The notes: generated from the sequence alone by a model not told the origin. 64,000 bases of DNA from Pseudomonas sp. Root71 (GCF_001429045.1 NZ_LMHY01000025.1:254040-318039); one strand, 5' to 3'; counted from the stretch's first letter, positions 45,447 through 54,715 are shown. Program-made: numbers and translations.

Positions 45447-46544
45447 TTAGCGCTTGTGGCCAGTGTCGAGCTTGCGTTCCAGATGCATGGAATAGCGCGA
45501 CATACCAAAACAGAAAATCCAGAACACCAGGGCGGCGAACACATAGCCTTCGGTGGCCATGCCCAGCCATTTCGGGTCGGCGGCGGCTTGCTTGACGCTA
45601 TTGAGCAGGTCGAACAGGCCGATGATGATCACCAGGCTCGTGTCCTTGAACAGCGCAATGAAGGTGTTGACGATGCCGGGGATCACCAGCTTCAGGGCTT
45701 GCGGCAGAATCACCAGGCCCATGCTGCGCCAGTAACCCAGGCCCATCGCCGCCGCCGCTTCGTACTGACCTTTTGGAATCGCTTGCAGGCCACCGCGCAC
45801 CACCTCGGCCACGTAGGCCGACTGGAACAGGATCACGCCGATCAGCGCCCGCAGCAGCTTGTCGAAGTTCATGCCTTCAGGCAGGAACAACGGCAGCATC
45901 ACCGAGGACATGAACAGCACCGTGATCAACGGCACGCCGCGCCAGAATTCGATGAAGGTCACGCAGACCACGCGAATCGCCGGCATGTTCGAACGACGGC
46001 CCAGCGCCAGGACGATGCCCAGTGGCAACGCACCGGCGATACCGACGGTGGCGATCACCAGGGTCAGCATCAGGCCGCCCCACTGGCTGGTCGCCACGGC
46101 ATCCAGTCCCAATACGCCGCCATGCAGCAGGCACCAGGCAATGATCGGGTACAGCACCAGGAAGCTCAGCCCGTACACCGCCTTATGGTGAAAGCGCGAG
46201 ATGAACAACGGCGCCACGCCGACAATCGCCAGCCACACCGTCAGGTCCACGCGCCAACGCAGTACCGGCGGGTAGTAGCCGTACATGAACTGGCCGAAAC
46301 GCTGCTGGATGAACACCCAGCAGGCGCCCTCCTTGGTGCAGTCGGCCTGGCTGGTGCCGACCCAGTTGGCGTCAAGGATCGCCCACTGCAGGATCGGCGG
46401 TACCACCAGGTAGATGAGGTAGAACGCGAACAGGGTCAGCAGGGTGTTGAGCCAGCTGGAGAACATGTTCTCGCGCATCCACGCCACCGCACCGATGCTG
46501 CGGTTCGGTGGCGGCATGTCAGGTTTGAAAGTATGAGTACTCAT
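45447..46544 (-). CDS. aapM: General L-amino acid ABC transporter permease AapM
   Basis: 365 residues. Several N-terminal spans precede the HEQRo-type permease core with the EAA-like loop EVVRGGLQAIPKGQYEAAAAMGLGYW near residue 247, which docks the ATPase. Internal match to AapQ fits a heterodimeric membrane channel. It starts 10 bases after aapQ ends. Confidence 0.94.
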   Translation of the reverse strand: MSTHTFKPDMPPPNRSIGAVAWMRENMFSSWLNTLLTLFAFYLIYLVVPPILQWAILDANWVGTSQADCTKEGACWVFIQQRFGQFMYGYYPPVLRWRVDLTVWLAIVGVAPLFISRFHHKAVYGLSFLVLYPIIAWCLLHGGVLGLDAVATSQWGGLMLTLVIATVGIAGALPLGIVLALGRRSNMPAIRVVCVTFIEFWRGVPLITVLFMSSVMLPLFLPEGMNFDKLLRALIGVILFQSAYVAEVVRGGLQAIPKGQYEAAAAMGLGYWRSMGLVILPQALKLVIPGIVNTFIALFKDTSLVIIIGLFDLLNSVKQAAADPKWLGMATEGYVFAALVFWIFCFGMSRYSMHLERKLDTGHKR

Positions 46545-46554
46545 GCGCTTTTCC

Positions 46555-47736
46555 TTACCGCTCGATCAGCGCAATGCGCTTGTTGTACCAGTTCATCAGC
46601 AGGGAAATGCTGATACTGATCGCCAGGTACACGCTCATGGTGATGGCAATCACCTCGATCGCCTGGCCGGTCTGGTTGAGCACGGTCCCGGCAAACAGCG
46701 AGACCATTTCCGGATAACCGATACCGGCCGCCAGCGAGGAGTTCTTCGCCAGGTTCAGGTATTGGCTGGTCAGCGGCGGGATGATCACGCGCAGGGCCTG
46801 CGGAATGATCACCTTGCGCAGGGTCGGACCGTTGCGCAGGCCGAGGGAATGCGCCGCTTCGGTCTGGCCATGGCTGACCGACTTGATGCCCGAACGCACG
46901 ATCTCGGCGATGAACGCTGCGGTGTACACCGTCAGGGCCAGGGTCAGCGCCAGCAGTTCCGGGATCAACACCCAGCCACCGACGAAGTTGAAGCCTTGCA
47001 GTTTCGGCATTTCCCAGTGCACCGGTGCGCCGAAAATCAGCGCGCACAGCGCAGGAATGACCAGGAACATCGCCAGACCGACCCAGAACTTGTGGAACGG
47101 CACCCCGGTGGCTTCGAAGCGCTTGGTCGCCCAGCGGCTCATCAGCACGATGGCGACGATGGCGACTACAACGCTGATCACAAACGGCCAGAAACCATCC
47201 GCCATCAACGCCGCCGGCATGTTCAGGCCGCGGCTGCTGACAAAGAAGGTGTCGCCGAAGTTATGACTGTTGCGCGGCCCTGGCATGGTCAGGAACACCG
47301 CGAAGTACCAGAACAGGATCTGCAGCAGCGGCGGAATGTTGCGGAAGACTTCCACGTACACCGTCGCCACCTTGGCGATGATCCAGTTCTTCGACAGTCG
47401 CGCCACACCCACGATGAAACCCAGGATCGTCGCCAGGATCACACCGATGAAGGTCACCAGCAAGGTGTTGAGCAGGCCGATGACAAACACCCGGGCGTAT
47501 GTGTCCGCTTCGGTGTAGTCGATCAGGTGTTGAGCGATGCCGAAACCGGCACTGCGCTCCAGAAAGTCGAACCCGGAGGTAATGCCCCGGTGTTGCAGGT
47601 TGGTTTGCGTGTTATCGAACAGAAACCAGCCCAGCGAGACCACCGCGATAATCGTGATGATCTGGAATACCCAAGCACGCACGCGTGGATCGCTGAGGCT
47701 GAGCCTCTGCTTTGGCGCGCCGATTGAATTTTGCAT
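46555..47736 (-). CDS. aapQ: General L-amino acid ABC transporter permease AapQ
   Basis: 393 residues. Like AapM it has additional N-terminal membrane segments and the loop AEIVRSGIKSVSHGQTEAAHSLGL near residue 276. FLFDNTQTNLQHRGITSGFDFL near the start is characteristic of AapQ. It lies between aapJ (65 bases) and aapM. Confidence 0.94.
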   Translation of the reverse strand: MQNSIGAPKQRLSLSDPRVRAWVFQIITIIAVVSLGWFLFDNTQTNLQHRGITSGFDFLERSAGFGIAQHLIDYTEADTYARVFVIGLLNTLLVTFIGVILATILGFIVGVARLSKNWIIAKVATVYVEVFRNIPPLLQILFWYFAVFLTMPGPRNSHNFGDTFFVSSRGLNMPAALMADGFWPFVISVVVAIVAIVLMSRWATKRFEATGVPFHKFWVGLAMFLVIPALCALIFGAPVHWEMPKLQGFNFVGGWVLIPELLALTLALTVYTAAFIAEIVRSGIKSVSHGQTEAAHSLGLRNGPTLRKVIIPQALRVIIPPLTSQYLNLAKNSSLAAGIGYPEMVSLFAGTVLNQTGQAIEVIAITMSVYLAISISISLLMNWYNKRIALIER

Positions 47737-47801
47737 GAAGTGCCCCGCAAATAATGGAACAGAACATCACCCGGTGGTTGGCCCACCGGGTGATAGAACC
47801 A

Positions 47802-48833
47802 TCAGCGCACTGGTGGTGCGTATTGAATGCCGCCAGCGTTCCACAGAGCGTTCAGCCCGCGGTCGATTTCCAGCGGAGTACTCTTGCCGAGGTTTTTCTC
47901 GAACACTTCGCCGTAGTTGCCGACTTGCTTGACGATCTGCACGACCCAGTCTTTCTTCACTTTCAGGTCTTTGCCGTATTCACCGTCGGTACCCAGCAGA
48001 CGGGCAACGTCAGGGTTCTTGGTGCCCTTGGCTTCGGCTTCGACGTTCTTCGAAGTGATGCCGGCTTCTTCAGCGTTGAGCATGGCGTAGCCAGTCCAGC
48101 GCACGATCGCCAGCCACTCGTCGTCGCCATTACGCACGACCGGGCCCAGAGGTTCCTTGGAAATGGTTTCCGGCAGAACCACGTAGTCTTTCGGCGAAGC
48201 CAGCTTGCTGCGCTGGGCGAACAGCTGGGATTTGTCGGAGGTCAGTACGTCGCAACGACCGGATTCCAGCGACTTGGCGCTTTCGTCGGAGGTGTCGAAG
48301 GTGATCGGGGTGTATTTCAGGCCGTTGCCGCGGAAGTAGTCGGAAACGTTCAGTTCGGTGGTGGTACCGGCCTGGATGCAGATGGTTGCACCGTCCAGTT
48401 CCTTGGCGCTCTTGACGCCCAGCTTGTTGTTTACCAGGAAGCCGATACCGTCGTAGTAGGTAATGAAGCCCGGGAATTTCAGGCCCATGCCCGCGTCGCG
48501 GGAGCTGGTCATGGTGGTGTTGCGCGACAGAATGTCGATTTCGCCGGACTGCAACGCGGTGAAGCGCTCCTTGGCGTTCAACTGGCTGAACTTGACCTTG
48601 GTCGCGTCGCCGAAGACAGCCGCCGCTACTGCACGGCAGTAGTCAGCATCGATACCGACGATCTTGCCGGTGGAATCCGGAACCGAGAAGCCTGGCAAGC
48701 CATCGCTGACGCCACACTGCACGAAACCTTTCTTCATCACTGCATCCAGGGTTGCGCCCGCCTGGGCAAACCCGCTGACACCGAGTACTGCGGCTGCAGT
48801 CACGATAGCCAGGGTGGATTTCAACATCTTCAT
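47802..48833 (-). CDS. aapJ: General L-amino acid-binding protein AapJ
   Basis: 343 residues. Signal peptide with AQAGATLDAV cleavage near residue 24, then an SBP_bac_3 fold: GFVQCGVSDGLPGFS, GIDADYCRAVAAAVFGD and DILSRNTTMTSSRD, which are typical of AapJ/BztA. First gene of aapJQMP; a tGGAGGtttga ribosome site directly precedes the ATG. Confidence 0.95.
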   Translation of the reverse strand: MKMLKSTLAIVTAAAVLGVSGFAQAGATLDAVMKKGFVQCGVSDGLPGFSVPDSTGKIVGIDADYCRAVAAAVFGDATKVKFSQLNAKERFTALQSGEIDILSRNTTMTSSRDAGMGLKFPGFITYYDGIGFLVNNKLGVKSAKELDGATICIQAGTTTELNVSDYFRGNGLKYTPITFDTSDESAKSLESGRCDVLTSDKSQLFAQRSKLASPKDYVVLPETISKEPLGPVVRNGDDEWLAIVRWTGYAMLNAEEAGITSKNVEAEAKGTKNPDVARLLGTDGEYGKDLKVKKDWVVQIVKQVGNYGEVFEKNLGKSTPLEIDRGLNALWNAGGIQYAPPVR

Positions 48834-49301
48834 TCAAACCTCCAGTTTTGCTCTTGTTGTGTCGGAGCGTGAGTCCTGTCGCACCCTTTTGAGGCGTAGT
48901 CGACCCGTGTTGGCTTGTTTTGGGGTCAACCGACGTAAGACGTTAGCTATGAGTCTAGTAGGAGAAAATCCACGTCATGGAAAACTCACTCTCACCAGTC
49001 GGCCGAACGGGCTGTAGCCCTTTCACGTTCGCGAAGCCCCGTAGCGGCCATTGGCGAACATCCATCACCGGATTCATTGCTATCCCACAGTCGGCAGTAC
49101 ACTGATAGTGTTACCGCCGGGCGCGAGATGGGTTGCACCGTTTCCCCATAGCAAAGCCCGTACCACACCGCTCGCCGAAGCGGTTCAGCTGCAGGTCAAT
49201 AGCAAAACTTGTACGCTTGCGACACTTTATTAACGGATCAACCTGACGCGCACTTTGATCACGCACTTATATGTACGCGCACGCACAACATTGGAGCAGA
49301 C
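48834..49301. other. Divergent promoter region between aapJ and the esterase gene
   Basis: 468 bases containing the aapJ leader and the esterase promoter. Neither strand has a family-like open frame; short frames here use poor starts. I see no clear sigma-54 (-24/-12) element for aapJ. Confidence 0.45.
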
Positions 49302-49958
49302 ATGACCGAGCCCTTGATTCTTCAGCCCGTAAAGCCCGCAGACGCCTGCGTTATATGGCTGCACGGCCTGGGCGCCGATCGCTACGACTTCCTGCCGGTG
49401 GCCGAAGCGCTGCAGGAAACCTTGCTGAGTACCCGCTTCGTTCTCCCGCAGGCACCGCATCGCCCTGTCACTATCAACGGCGGCTACGAGATGCCGAGCT
49501 GGTACGACATCCTGGCCATGAGCCCGGCGCGCGCGATCAACCGCGAGCAACTGGAAGAGTCGGCGAACCGTGTCATTGAATTGATAGAAGTGCAGCGAGC
49601 CAGCGGAATAGACGCCTCGCGGATCTTCCTGGCAGGTTTTTCCCAGGGCGGCGCCGTGGTTTTACACACCGCATTTCTGAAATGGCAGGGTCCGTTGGGT
49701 GGCGTCGTTGCCCTTTCTACTTATGCACCGACCTTCAGCGACGAACTGCAACTGTCCGCCAGCCAGCAGCGGATTCCGGTGCTGTCGATGCACGGCCAGT
49801 ACGACGATGTGGTGCAAAACTCGATGGGGCGCAGCGCCTACGAGCATTTGAAGCTGCGTGGTGTCACCGTGACATGGCAGGAATACCCAATGGGTCACGA
49901 AGTGTTACCCGAAGAAATTCGCGACATCGGTGTCTGGCTCGCCGAGCGCTTGCGTTAA
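49302..49958 (+). CDS. Carboxylesterase/acyl-protein thioesterase-like hydrolase
   Basis: 218 residues from MTEPLILQPV (49302). Alpha/beta hydrolase of the phospholipase/carboxylesterase family. IWLHGLGADRYDF starts at residue 18; the triad is Ser114 in AGFSQGG, Asp168 in MHGQYDDV and His199 in PMGHE. No signal peptide, so cytoplasmic, with broad short-chain ester specificity in homologues. It precedes rhlB by 98 bases. Confidence 0.93.
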   Translation: MTEPLILQPVKPADACVIWLHGLGADRYDFLPVAEALQETLLSTRFVLPQAPHRPVTINGGYEMPSWYDILAMSPARAINREQLEESANRVIELIEVQRASGIDASRIFLAGFSQGGAVVLHTAFLKWQGPLGGVVALSTYAPTFSDELQLSASQQRIPVLSMHGQYDDVVQNSMGRSAYEHLKLRGVTVTWQEYPMGHEVLPEEIRDIGVWLAERLR

Positions 49959-50056
49959 GCATTTGTGTTTAAAAGCACCCTTTGATCCATCCCACTACGC
50001 CGCGCCCGATTCTTGCATTACACTGCCCGGCGTACATTCCTTAATCAATTGATGAG

Positions 50057-51547
50057 ATGACCGTGCTCAAAGCACTCAAGAAAATGTTCGGTAAAAGCGA
50101 GACTGAGCAACTCGCGCCAGTTCCCAGCCCTGCGTCTCACGCTCCCGGCCACCGCACCGACGGTAATCAGTCTGAACGAGCCACCGCCACGGCGGCACCC
50201 AAGCATGAGCCGAAGACCGCAATGGCTGACCTGCCTGCGGCGATAACAGCCCCGGAACAGCCGCTCAGCGAAACGCCAAAACCCGCCAGACCGCGCCGCG
50301 AACCCAAGCCAAAGGCACCGGTCATCCCATGGAAACTCGAAGACTTCGTCGTCGAGCCCCAGGAAGGCAAGACCCGCTTCCACGATTTCAAACTCGCCCC
50401 GGAACTGATGCACGCCATCCAGGACCTGGGCTTCCCGTATTGCACGCCGATCCAGGCACAGGTACTGGGCTTCACCCTCGCGGGCAAAGACGCCATCGGC
50501 CGCGCCCAGACCGGTACCGGCAAGACCGCTGCGTTCCTGGTCTCGATCATCACCCAGTTGCTGCAAACCCCGCCGCCGAAAGAGCGCTACATGGGTGAGC
50601 CACGGGCACTGATCATCGCACCGACCCGCGAACTGGTAGTGCAGATCGCCAAGGACGCCGCCGACCTGACCAAGTACACCGGCCTCAACGTCATGACGTT
50701 CGTCGGTGGCATGGACTTCGACAAACAGCTCAAGCACCTCGAGGCCCGCCACTGCGACATCCTCGTGGCCACGCCGGGCCGCCTGCTGGACTTCAACCAG
50801 CGCGGCGACGTGCACCTGGACATGGTCGAAGTGATGGTGCTGGACGAAGCCGACCGCATGCTCGACATGGGCTTCATCCCGCAAGTGCGCCAGATCATTC
50901 GCCAGACGCCGCCGAAGTCCGAGCGTCAGACGCTGCTGTTCTCCGCGACCTTCACCGAAGACGTGATGAACCTGGCCAAGCAATGGACCACCGACCCGTC
51001 GATCGTCGAGATCGAGTCGCAGAACGTGGCCAACGAAAACGTCGAGCAGCACATCTACGCGGTGGCCGGTGCCGACAAATACAAACTGCTCTACAACCTG
51101 GTCAACGACAACGGTTGGGAGCGGGTGATCGTCTTCGCCAACCGCAAGGATGAAGTACGACGCATCGAAGAACGCCTGGTGCGTGACGGTATCAACGCCG
51201 CGCAACTGTCCGGCGACGTGCCGCAGCACAAGCGCATCAAGACCCTCGAAGGCTTCCGCGAAGGCAAGATTCGCGTACTGGTCGCCACCGACGTGGCCGG
51301 TCGCGGCATCCACATCGACGGCATCAGCCACGTGATCAACTTCACCCTGCCGGAAGTGCCGGACGACTACGTGCACCGCATCGGTCGTACCGGCCGCGCC
51401 GGTGCCGACGGTGTATCCATCAGCTTTGCCGGTGAAGACGACTCCTACCAACTACCGTCCATCGAGGAAAAGCTGGGGCGCAAGATCAGCTGTGAAACGC
51501 CACCGACGCATCTGTTGCGGGCCGTTGAACGCAAGCGCCCGCATTAA
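50057..51547 (+). CDS. rhlB: ATP-dependent RNA helicase RhlB
   Basis: 496 residues, DEAD-box. A disordered Pro/Ala/Lys-rich N-terminal extension of about 95 residues, longer than in E. coli, precedes the Q motif FPYCTPIQAQ, motif I AQTGTGKT (near 153), motif II DEAD, motif III SAT and motif VI HRIGRTGRAG. It unwinds structured RNA for the degradosome. The neighbour set rhlB-dauB-dauA-dauR matches PA3861-PA3864. Confidence 0.93.
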   Translation: MTVLKALKKMFGKSETEQLAPVPSPASHAPGHRTDGNQSERATATAAPKHEPKTAMADLPAAITAPEQPLSETPKPARPRREPKPKAPVIPWKLEDFVVEPQEGKTRFHDFKLAPELMHAIQDLGFPYCTPIQAQVLGFTLAGKDAIGRAQTGTGKTAAFLVSIITQLLQTPPPKERYMGEPRALIIAPTRELVVQIAKDAADLTKYTGLNVMTFVGGMDFDKQLKHLEARHCDILVATPGRLLDFNQRGDVHLDMVEVMVLDEADRMLDMGFIPQVRQIIRQTPPKSERQTLLFSATFTEDVMNLAKQWTTDPSIVEIESQNVANENVEQHIYAVAGADKYKLLYNLVNDNGWERVIVFANRKDEVRRIEERLVRDGINAAQLSGDVPQHKRIKTLEGFREGKIRVLVATDVAGRGIHIDGISHVINFTLPEVPDDYVHRIGRTGRAGADGVSISFAGEDDSYQLPSIEEKLGRKISCETPPTHLLRAVERKRPH

Positions 51548-51563
51548 GGGACGCTGAAAAGAC

Positions 51564-51596
51564 AAGCGCAGCCGGAAACGGACTGCGCTTTTTTTT
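51564..51596 (+). terminator. Terminator after rhlB
   Basis: 8-bp stem aagcgcag / ctgcgctt with an 11-base loop and six more T's, 17 bases after the rhlB stop; it separates rhlB from dauB. Confidence 0.93.
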
Positions 51597-51635
51597 CGTC
51601 CGGCTTTTTTTCAACAGGAGCTTGCTGTAGATATC

Positions 51636-51653
51636 TAAAAGTCCATAATAGAC
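51636..51653 (+). promoter_or_regulatory. Putative DauR operator upstream of dauB
   Basis: taaaagtccataatagac, containing the 13-bp dyad GTCCATAATAGAC (arms match 5 of 6), 33-50 bases before the dauB start. An 18-bp stretch upstream of the binding-protein gene (55576-55593) matches at 14 positions. DauR control of the dau operon is known in P. aeruginosa; this site is my inference. Confidence 0.55.
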
Positions 51654-51685
51654 AAATTAGTTTACTCTCAGCTCCGGAGCCGACC

Positions 51686-52630
51686 ATGTCCAGCACGCCC
51701 CAAGTGATCCCCCAAGCCCAGGCTCGCGAGCTACTGGCGCAGGTCGATGTGCCACAGATCCTGCGCAAACTGTTCCGCGACCTGGCCGCCGGGCAAGCCG
51801 TACAACCGGCGCAGCAACTGGTGGAATTTCCACAGGGCGCCGGCGACTTCATTAACTACTTGGGTGTGCTTGCCGAAGAAGGCGTATACGGGATCAAGAC
51901 GTCGCCGTACATCGTCCGTGAGCAGGGGCCGCTGGTGACGGCGTGGACGTTGTTGATGTCGATGCAGACCGGCCAGCCGCTGCTGCTGTGCGATGCCGGC
52001 GAACTGACCACCGCGCGCACCGCGGCGACCACCGCCGTCGCGGTCGATGCCCTCGCACCACTCACAGCCAATCGCCTTGCCATTATTGGCAGCGGCAAAG
52101 TGGCCCAGGCGCACCTGCATTACGTGAAAGGCCTGCGCGACTGGCAGAGCATCAGCCTGTACTCGCCGAGCGTGAGCGAAGACGCCGAAACCGTGCGCCG
52201 GCTGAAAAACATCGAGCCACGCCTGAACATCGTCGACAGTCGCGAAGCTGCCGTTCAGGACGCCGACGTGATCATGCTCTGCACCTCGTCCGCCGGTCCG
52301 GTGATCGATCCGTCGAGCTTGCGCAAACCGGCGTTGATCACCTCCATCAGCACCAATGCGCCGCGCGCCCATGAAGTGCCGCCGCAAAGCCTCAACGACA
52401 TGCAGGTGTTCTGCGACTATCGCCTGACCACCCCGGGCTCGGCCGGCGAAATGCTGATCGCCGTCGAACGGCACGACTGGGACAAGGGCGCGATTGTCGG
52501 CGACCTGCCCGACCTGCTCAGCGGAAAAGTCCTGCGCCCTGATTACGATCGCCATGTGTTTTTCCGCTCCATCGGCCTGGGCCTGGAAGACATTGCGCTG
52601 GCCAACGCGATCTATCGCCTCACGCACTGA
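51686..52630 (+). CDS. dauB: NAD(P)-dependent L-arginine dehydrogenase DauB-like (ornithine cyclodeaminase family)
   Basis: 314 residues of the mu-crystallin/ornithine cyclodeaminase family. The Rossmann segment RLAIIGSGKVAQAHLHYVKGL lies near residues 129-149, with TAARTAATTAVA-type dimerisation upstream (here ELTTARTAATT). In P. aeruginosa DauB (PA3862) reduces 2-ketoarginine/imine to L-arginine, completing D-to-L conversion after DauA. Gene order beside rhlB supports the assignment. First gene of dauBAR; a REPIN separates it from dauA. Confidence 0.87.
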   Translation: MSSTPQVIPQAQARELLAQVDVPQILRKLFRDLAAGQAVQPAQQLVEFPQGAGDFINYLGVLAEEGVYGIKTSPYIVREQGPLVTAWTLLMSMQTGQPLLLCDAGELTTARTAATTAVAVDALAPLTANRLAIIGSGKVAQAHLHYVKGLRDWQSISLYSPSVSEDAETVRRLKNIEPRLNIVDSREAAVQDADVIMLCTSSAGPVIDPSSLRKPALITSISTNAPRAHEVPPQSLNDMQVFCDYRLTTPGSAGEMLIAVERHDWDKGAIVGDLPDLLSGKVLRPDYDRHVFFRSIGLGLEDIALANAIYRLTH

Positions 52631-52645
52631 CACCAAATTCATCCT

Positions 52646-52724
52646 GTAGGAGCTGCCGAAGGCTGCGATCTTTTGACTTTGCTTTTGAAAAGATCGCAGC
52701 CTCGTTTCACTCGTCAGCTCCTAC
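52646..52724. repeat. REP inverted pair inside the dau operon, GTAGGAGCTGCC family
   Basis: gtaggagctgccgaaggctg-cgatctttt and an inverted partner around about 15 bases. The right partner is altered in its loop (ctcgtttcactcgt replaces cttcggc). It occupies most of the 141 bases between dauB and dauA. Confidence 0.85.
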
Positions 52725-52771
52725 AAGAGATCACCATAAATCCGGCATTTACGCCCCAACAGGAGACGTTC

Positions 52772-53905
52772 ATGAGCCAGGCAGATTTCATCATCATCGG
52801 CGGCGGGATTGCCGGTGCTTCCACGGGTTTCTGGCTGTCGCAGCACGGCCGCGTGATCGTGCTCGAACGCGAATCCCATCCGGCCTATCACTCCACCGGC
52901 CGTTCGGCGGCGCTGTTCACCGCTGCCTACGGCACCCCGCAAGTGCGGGCGTTGACCCTGGCCAGCCGGGACTTTTTCGACAACCCGCCCAGTGGTTTCT
53001 GCGAACACCCGCTGCTGACCCCGCGCGGCGAAATGACCGTGGACTTGACCGGTGACCCGGACGAGCTGAACAGGCAATACCAGAGCGCAAAAACCACGGT
53101 GCCGGAGATGCAGTTGCTCGACGCCGACGCGGCCTGCGCGCTGGTGCCGATCCTGCGCCGGGAAAAGGTCCACGGCGCCATCTACGACCCGACCGCCAGC
53201 GACATCGACACCGACGCCCTGCACCAGGGCTATTTGCGCGGCATCCGCCGCAACCAGGGCGAAGTGCACACCGACAGCGAAGTCGTCAGCCTGAGCCGCG
53301 ACAGCCAGGGTACATGGCACGTCCAGACCGGCAGCCAGACCTTCAGCGCACCGGTCATCATCAACGCCGCCGGCGCCTGGGCCGACAAGGTCGGCGAACT
53401 GGCTGGCGCCAATCCCCTGGGCCTGCAACCCAAACGCCGGGCCGCGTTCATCTTCGCCGGTCCCGAAGGCGTGGACATCCACCATTGGCCGATGCTGGTC
53501 AGCCTCGACGAATCCTTCTACATGAAACCCGATGCCGGGATGTTCCTCGGTTCACCGGCCAACGCCGACCCGGTGGAACCCCACGATGTGCAGCCCGAAG
53601 AGCTGGACATTGCCATGGGCATCTACCAGATCGAAGAAGCCACGACCCTGACCATTCGCCGCCCGACCCGCACCTGGGCCGGCCTGCGCAGCTTCGTCAG
53701 CGACGGCGACTTGCTGTCCGGCTTCGATCCACAGGTACCGGGGCTGTTCTGGGTCGCGGCACAAGGCGGTTATGGCATCCAGACCTCACCGGCCATGGGC
53801 CAGGCCAGCGCGGCACTGGTGCGCGGTGCCGCGTTGCCCGAGTCGCTCGGCCATTTCGGGCTGAATGCCGAAATGCTCTCCCCTGCCCGCCTCGGCGGAT
53901 CCTGA
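52772..53905 (+). CDS. dauA: FAD-dependent D-arginine dehydrogenase DauA-like
   Basis: 377 residues from MSQADFIIIG (52772); the frame upstream runs through the REPIN. Oxidises D-arginine and other D-amino acids to imino acids. The FAD dinucleotide motif is GGGIAGASTGFWLS (10-23). HSTGRSAALFTAAYG (40-54) is the flexible substrate loop; Tyr53 and Glu87, known active-site residues of the P. aeruginosa enzyme, are kept, but position 48 is Leu where that enzyme has His. RRAAFIF, SLDESFYMKP and WAGLRSFV hold the other substrate-binding arginine and tyrosine. Confidence 0.87.
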   Translation: MSQADFIIIGGGIAGASTGFWLSQHGRVIVLERESHPAYHSTGRSAALFTAAYGTPQVRALTLASRDFFDNPPSGFCEHPLLTPRGEMTVDLTGDPDELNRQYQSAKTTVPEMQLLDADAACALVPILRREKVHGAIYDPTASDIDTDALHQGYLRGIRRNQGEVHTDSEVVSLSRDSQGTWHVQTGSQTFSAPVIINAAGAWADKVGELAGANPLGLQPKRRAAFIFAGPEGVDIHHWPMLVSLDESFYMKPDAGMFLGSPANADPVEPHDVQPEELDIAMGIYQIEEATTLTIRRPTRTWAGLRSFVSDGDLLSGFDPQVPGLFWVAAQGGYGIQTSPAMGQASAALVRGAALPESLGHFGLNAEMLSPARLGGS

Positions 53906-53943
53906 TCCTCAGGTGACGTGCCCACACGATTACGGCACACTTT

Positions 53944-53967
53944 CAGCGCCCCTTTGATGGGGCGCTG
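53944..53967. other. Hairpin between dauA and dauR
   Basis: Perfect 9-bp GC stem cagcgcccc / ggggcgctg with a 6-base loop, 39 bases after dauA and 23 before dauR. No T-run follows. It may protect or process the message, or partly terminate it before dauR. Confidence 0.6.
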
Positions 53968-53989
53968 ACGCTGCCTGGAGTTCCACTGT

Positions 53990-54631
53990 ATGAACGCTCC
54001 CGAAAAAGACTCGGCCCTGGACGACACATCCCTGGATAACTTCCACGCGATTGCCGACGCCATCGCCACGTTGTTTTTCCCCCACGCCGAAGTGGTGCTG
54101 CACGACTTGCGCACGCAAAAGGTCGACTACATCGCCAACAACCTGTCCAAGCGGGAAATCGGCGACGACTCGGCGCTGGAAGACATGCTCAGCGACGATG
54201 TCAGCGAACGAAACATCGGGCCGTACGAAAAGCTCAACTGGGATGGTCAGAAGATTCGCAGCCTCAGCACGGTGCTTCGGGACAGTGAAGGTCGTCCACA
54301 GGCGGTGCTGTGCATCAACCTGAATATTTCGTTGTTCGAAAATGCCAAGGCCGCCCTGGACCTGTTCCTGTCGCCGACCAAGCTGATCCCGCAACCGGAT
54401 GCGCTGTTTCGCGATGACTGGCAGGAGCGGATCAACACCTTCCTCCACGCCTGGCTGCGCGAGCGGCAGTTGAGCCTGAATCTGCTGACTCGCGACCACA
54501 AGCGCGAACTGGTGCTGGCATTGCACGCCGAAGGCGCGTTCAAGGGCAAAAGCGCCTCGAACTACGTGGCCAATGTGCTGAACATGGGCCGGGCGACGGT
54601 GTACAAGCATTTGAAGGAATTGAAGGGCTGA
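53990..54631 (+). CDS. dauR: DauR-like transcriptional regulator (YheO PAS + HTH)
   Basis: 213 residues. An N-terminal YheO-like PAS_6 domain (about 15-125, LFFPHAEVVLHDLRTQKVDYIANNLS cut at its start here to FFPHAEVVLHDL) and a C-terminal helix-turn-helix (about 150-212, ending SASNYVANVLNMGRATVYKHL). In P. aeruginosa DauR represses dauBAR until D-arginine or D-lysine appears. It closes the operon, before a REPIN. Confidence 0.88.
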   Translation: MNAPEKDSALDDTSLDNFHAIADAIATLFFPHAEVVLHDLRTQKVDYIANNLSKREIGDDSALEDMLSDDVSERNIGPYEKLNWDGQKIRSLSTVLRDSEGRPQAVLCINLNISLFENAKAALDLFLSPTKLIPQPDALFRDDWQERINTFLHAWLRERQLSLNLLTRDHKRELVLALHAEGAFKGKSASNYVANVLNMGRATVYKHLKELKG

Positions 54632-54636
54632 AAATC

Positions 54637-54713
54637 AAAAGATCGCCGCCTGCGGCAGCTCCTACAGTGAAACGCATTCCCCTGTAGGAGCTGCCGCAGG
54701 CTGCGATCTTTTT
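54637..54713. repeat. REP inverted pair, GTAGGAGCTGCC family
   Basis: aaaagatcgccgcctgcggc-agctcctac and its inverted partner face each other across 18 bases between convergent dauR and the binding-protein gene. Its arms reach within 3 bases of the latter's stop and end in T-runs, so it likely serves as the shared terminator. Confidence 0.9.
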
Positions 54714-54715
54714 GA

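Noticed and set aside
45378..47727. Plus-strand frames of 411 and 394 codons over aapM and aapQ
   Set aside because: His/Gln/Arg-rich shadows of the permease genes with no domain or ribosome site.
48834..49301. Small genes in the aapJ-esterase spacer (frames at 48664-49017 and 49051-49233)
   Set aside because: The first overlaps aapJ antisense and the second begins at a TTG without a ribosome site; neither looks coding.
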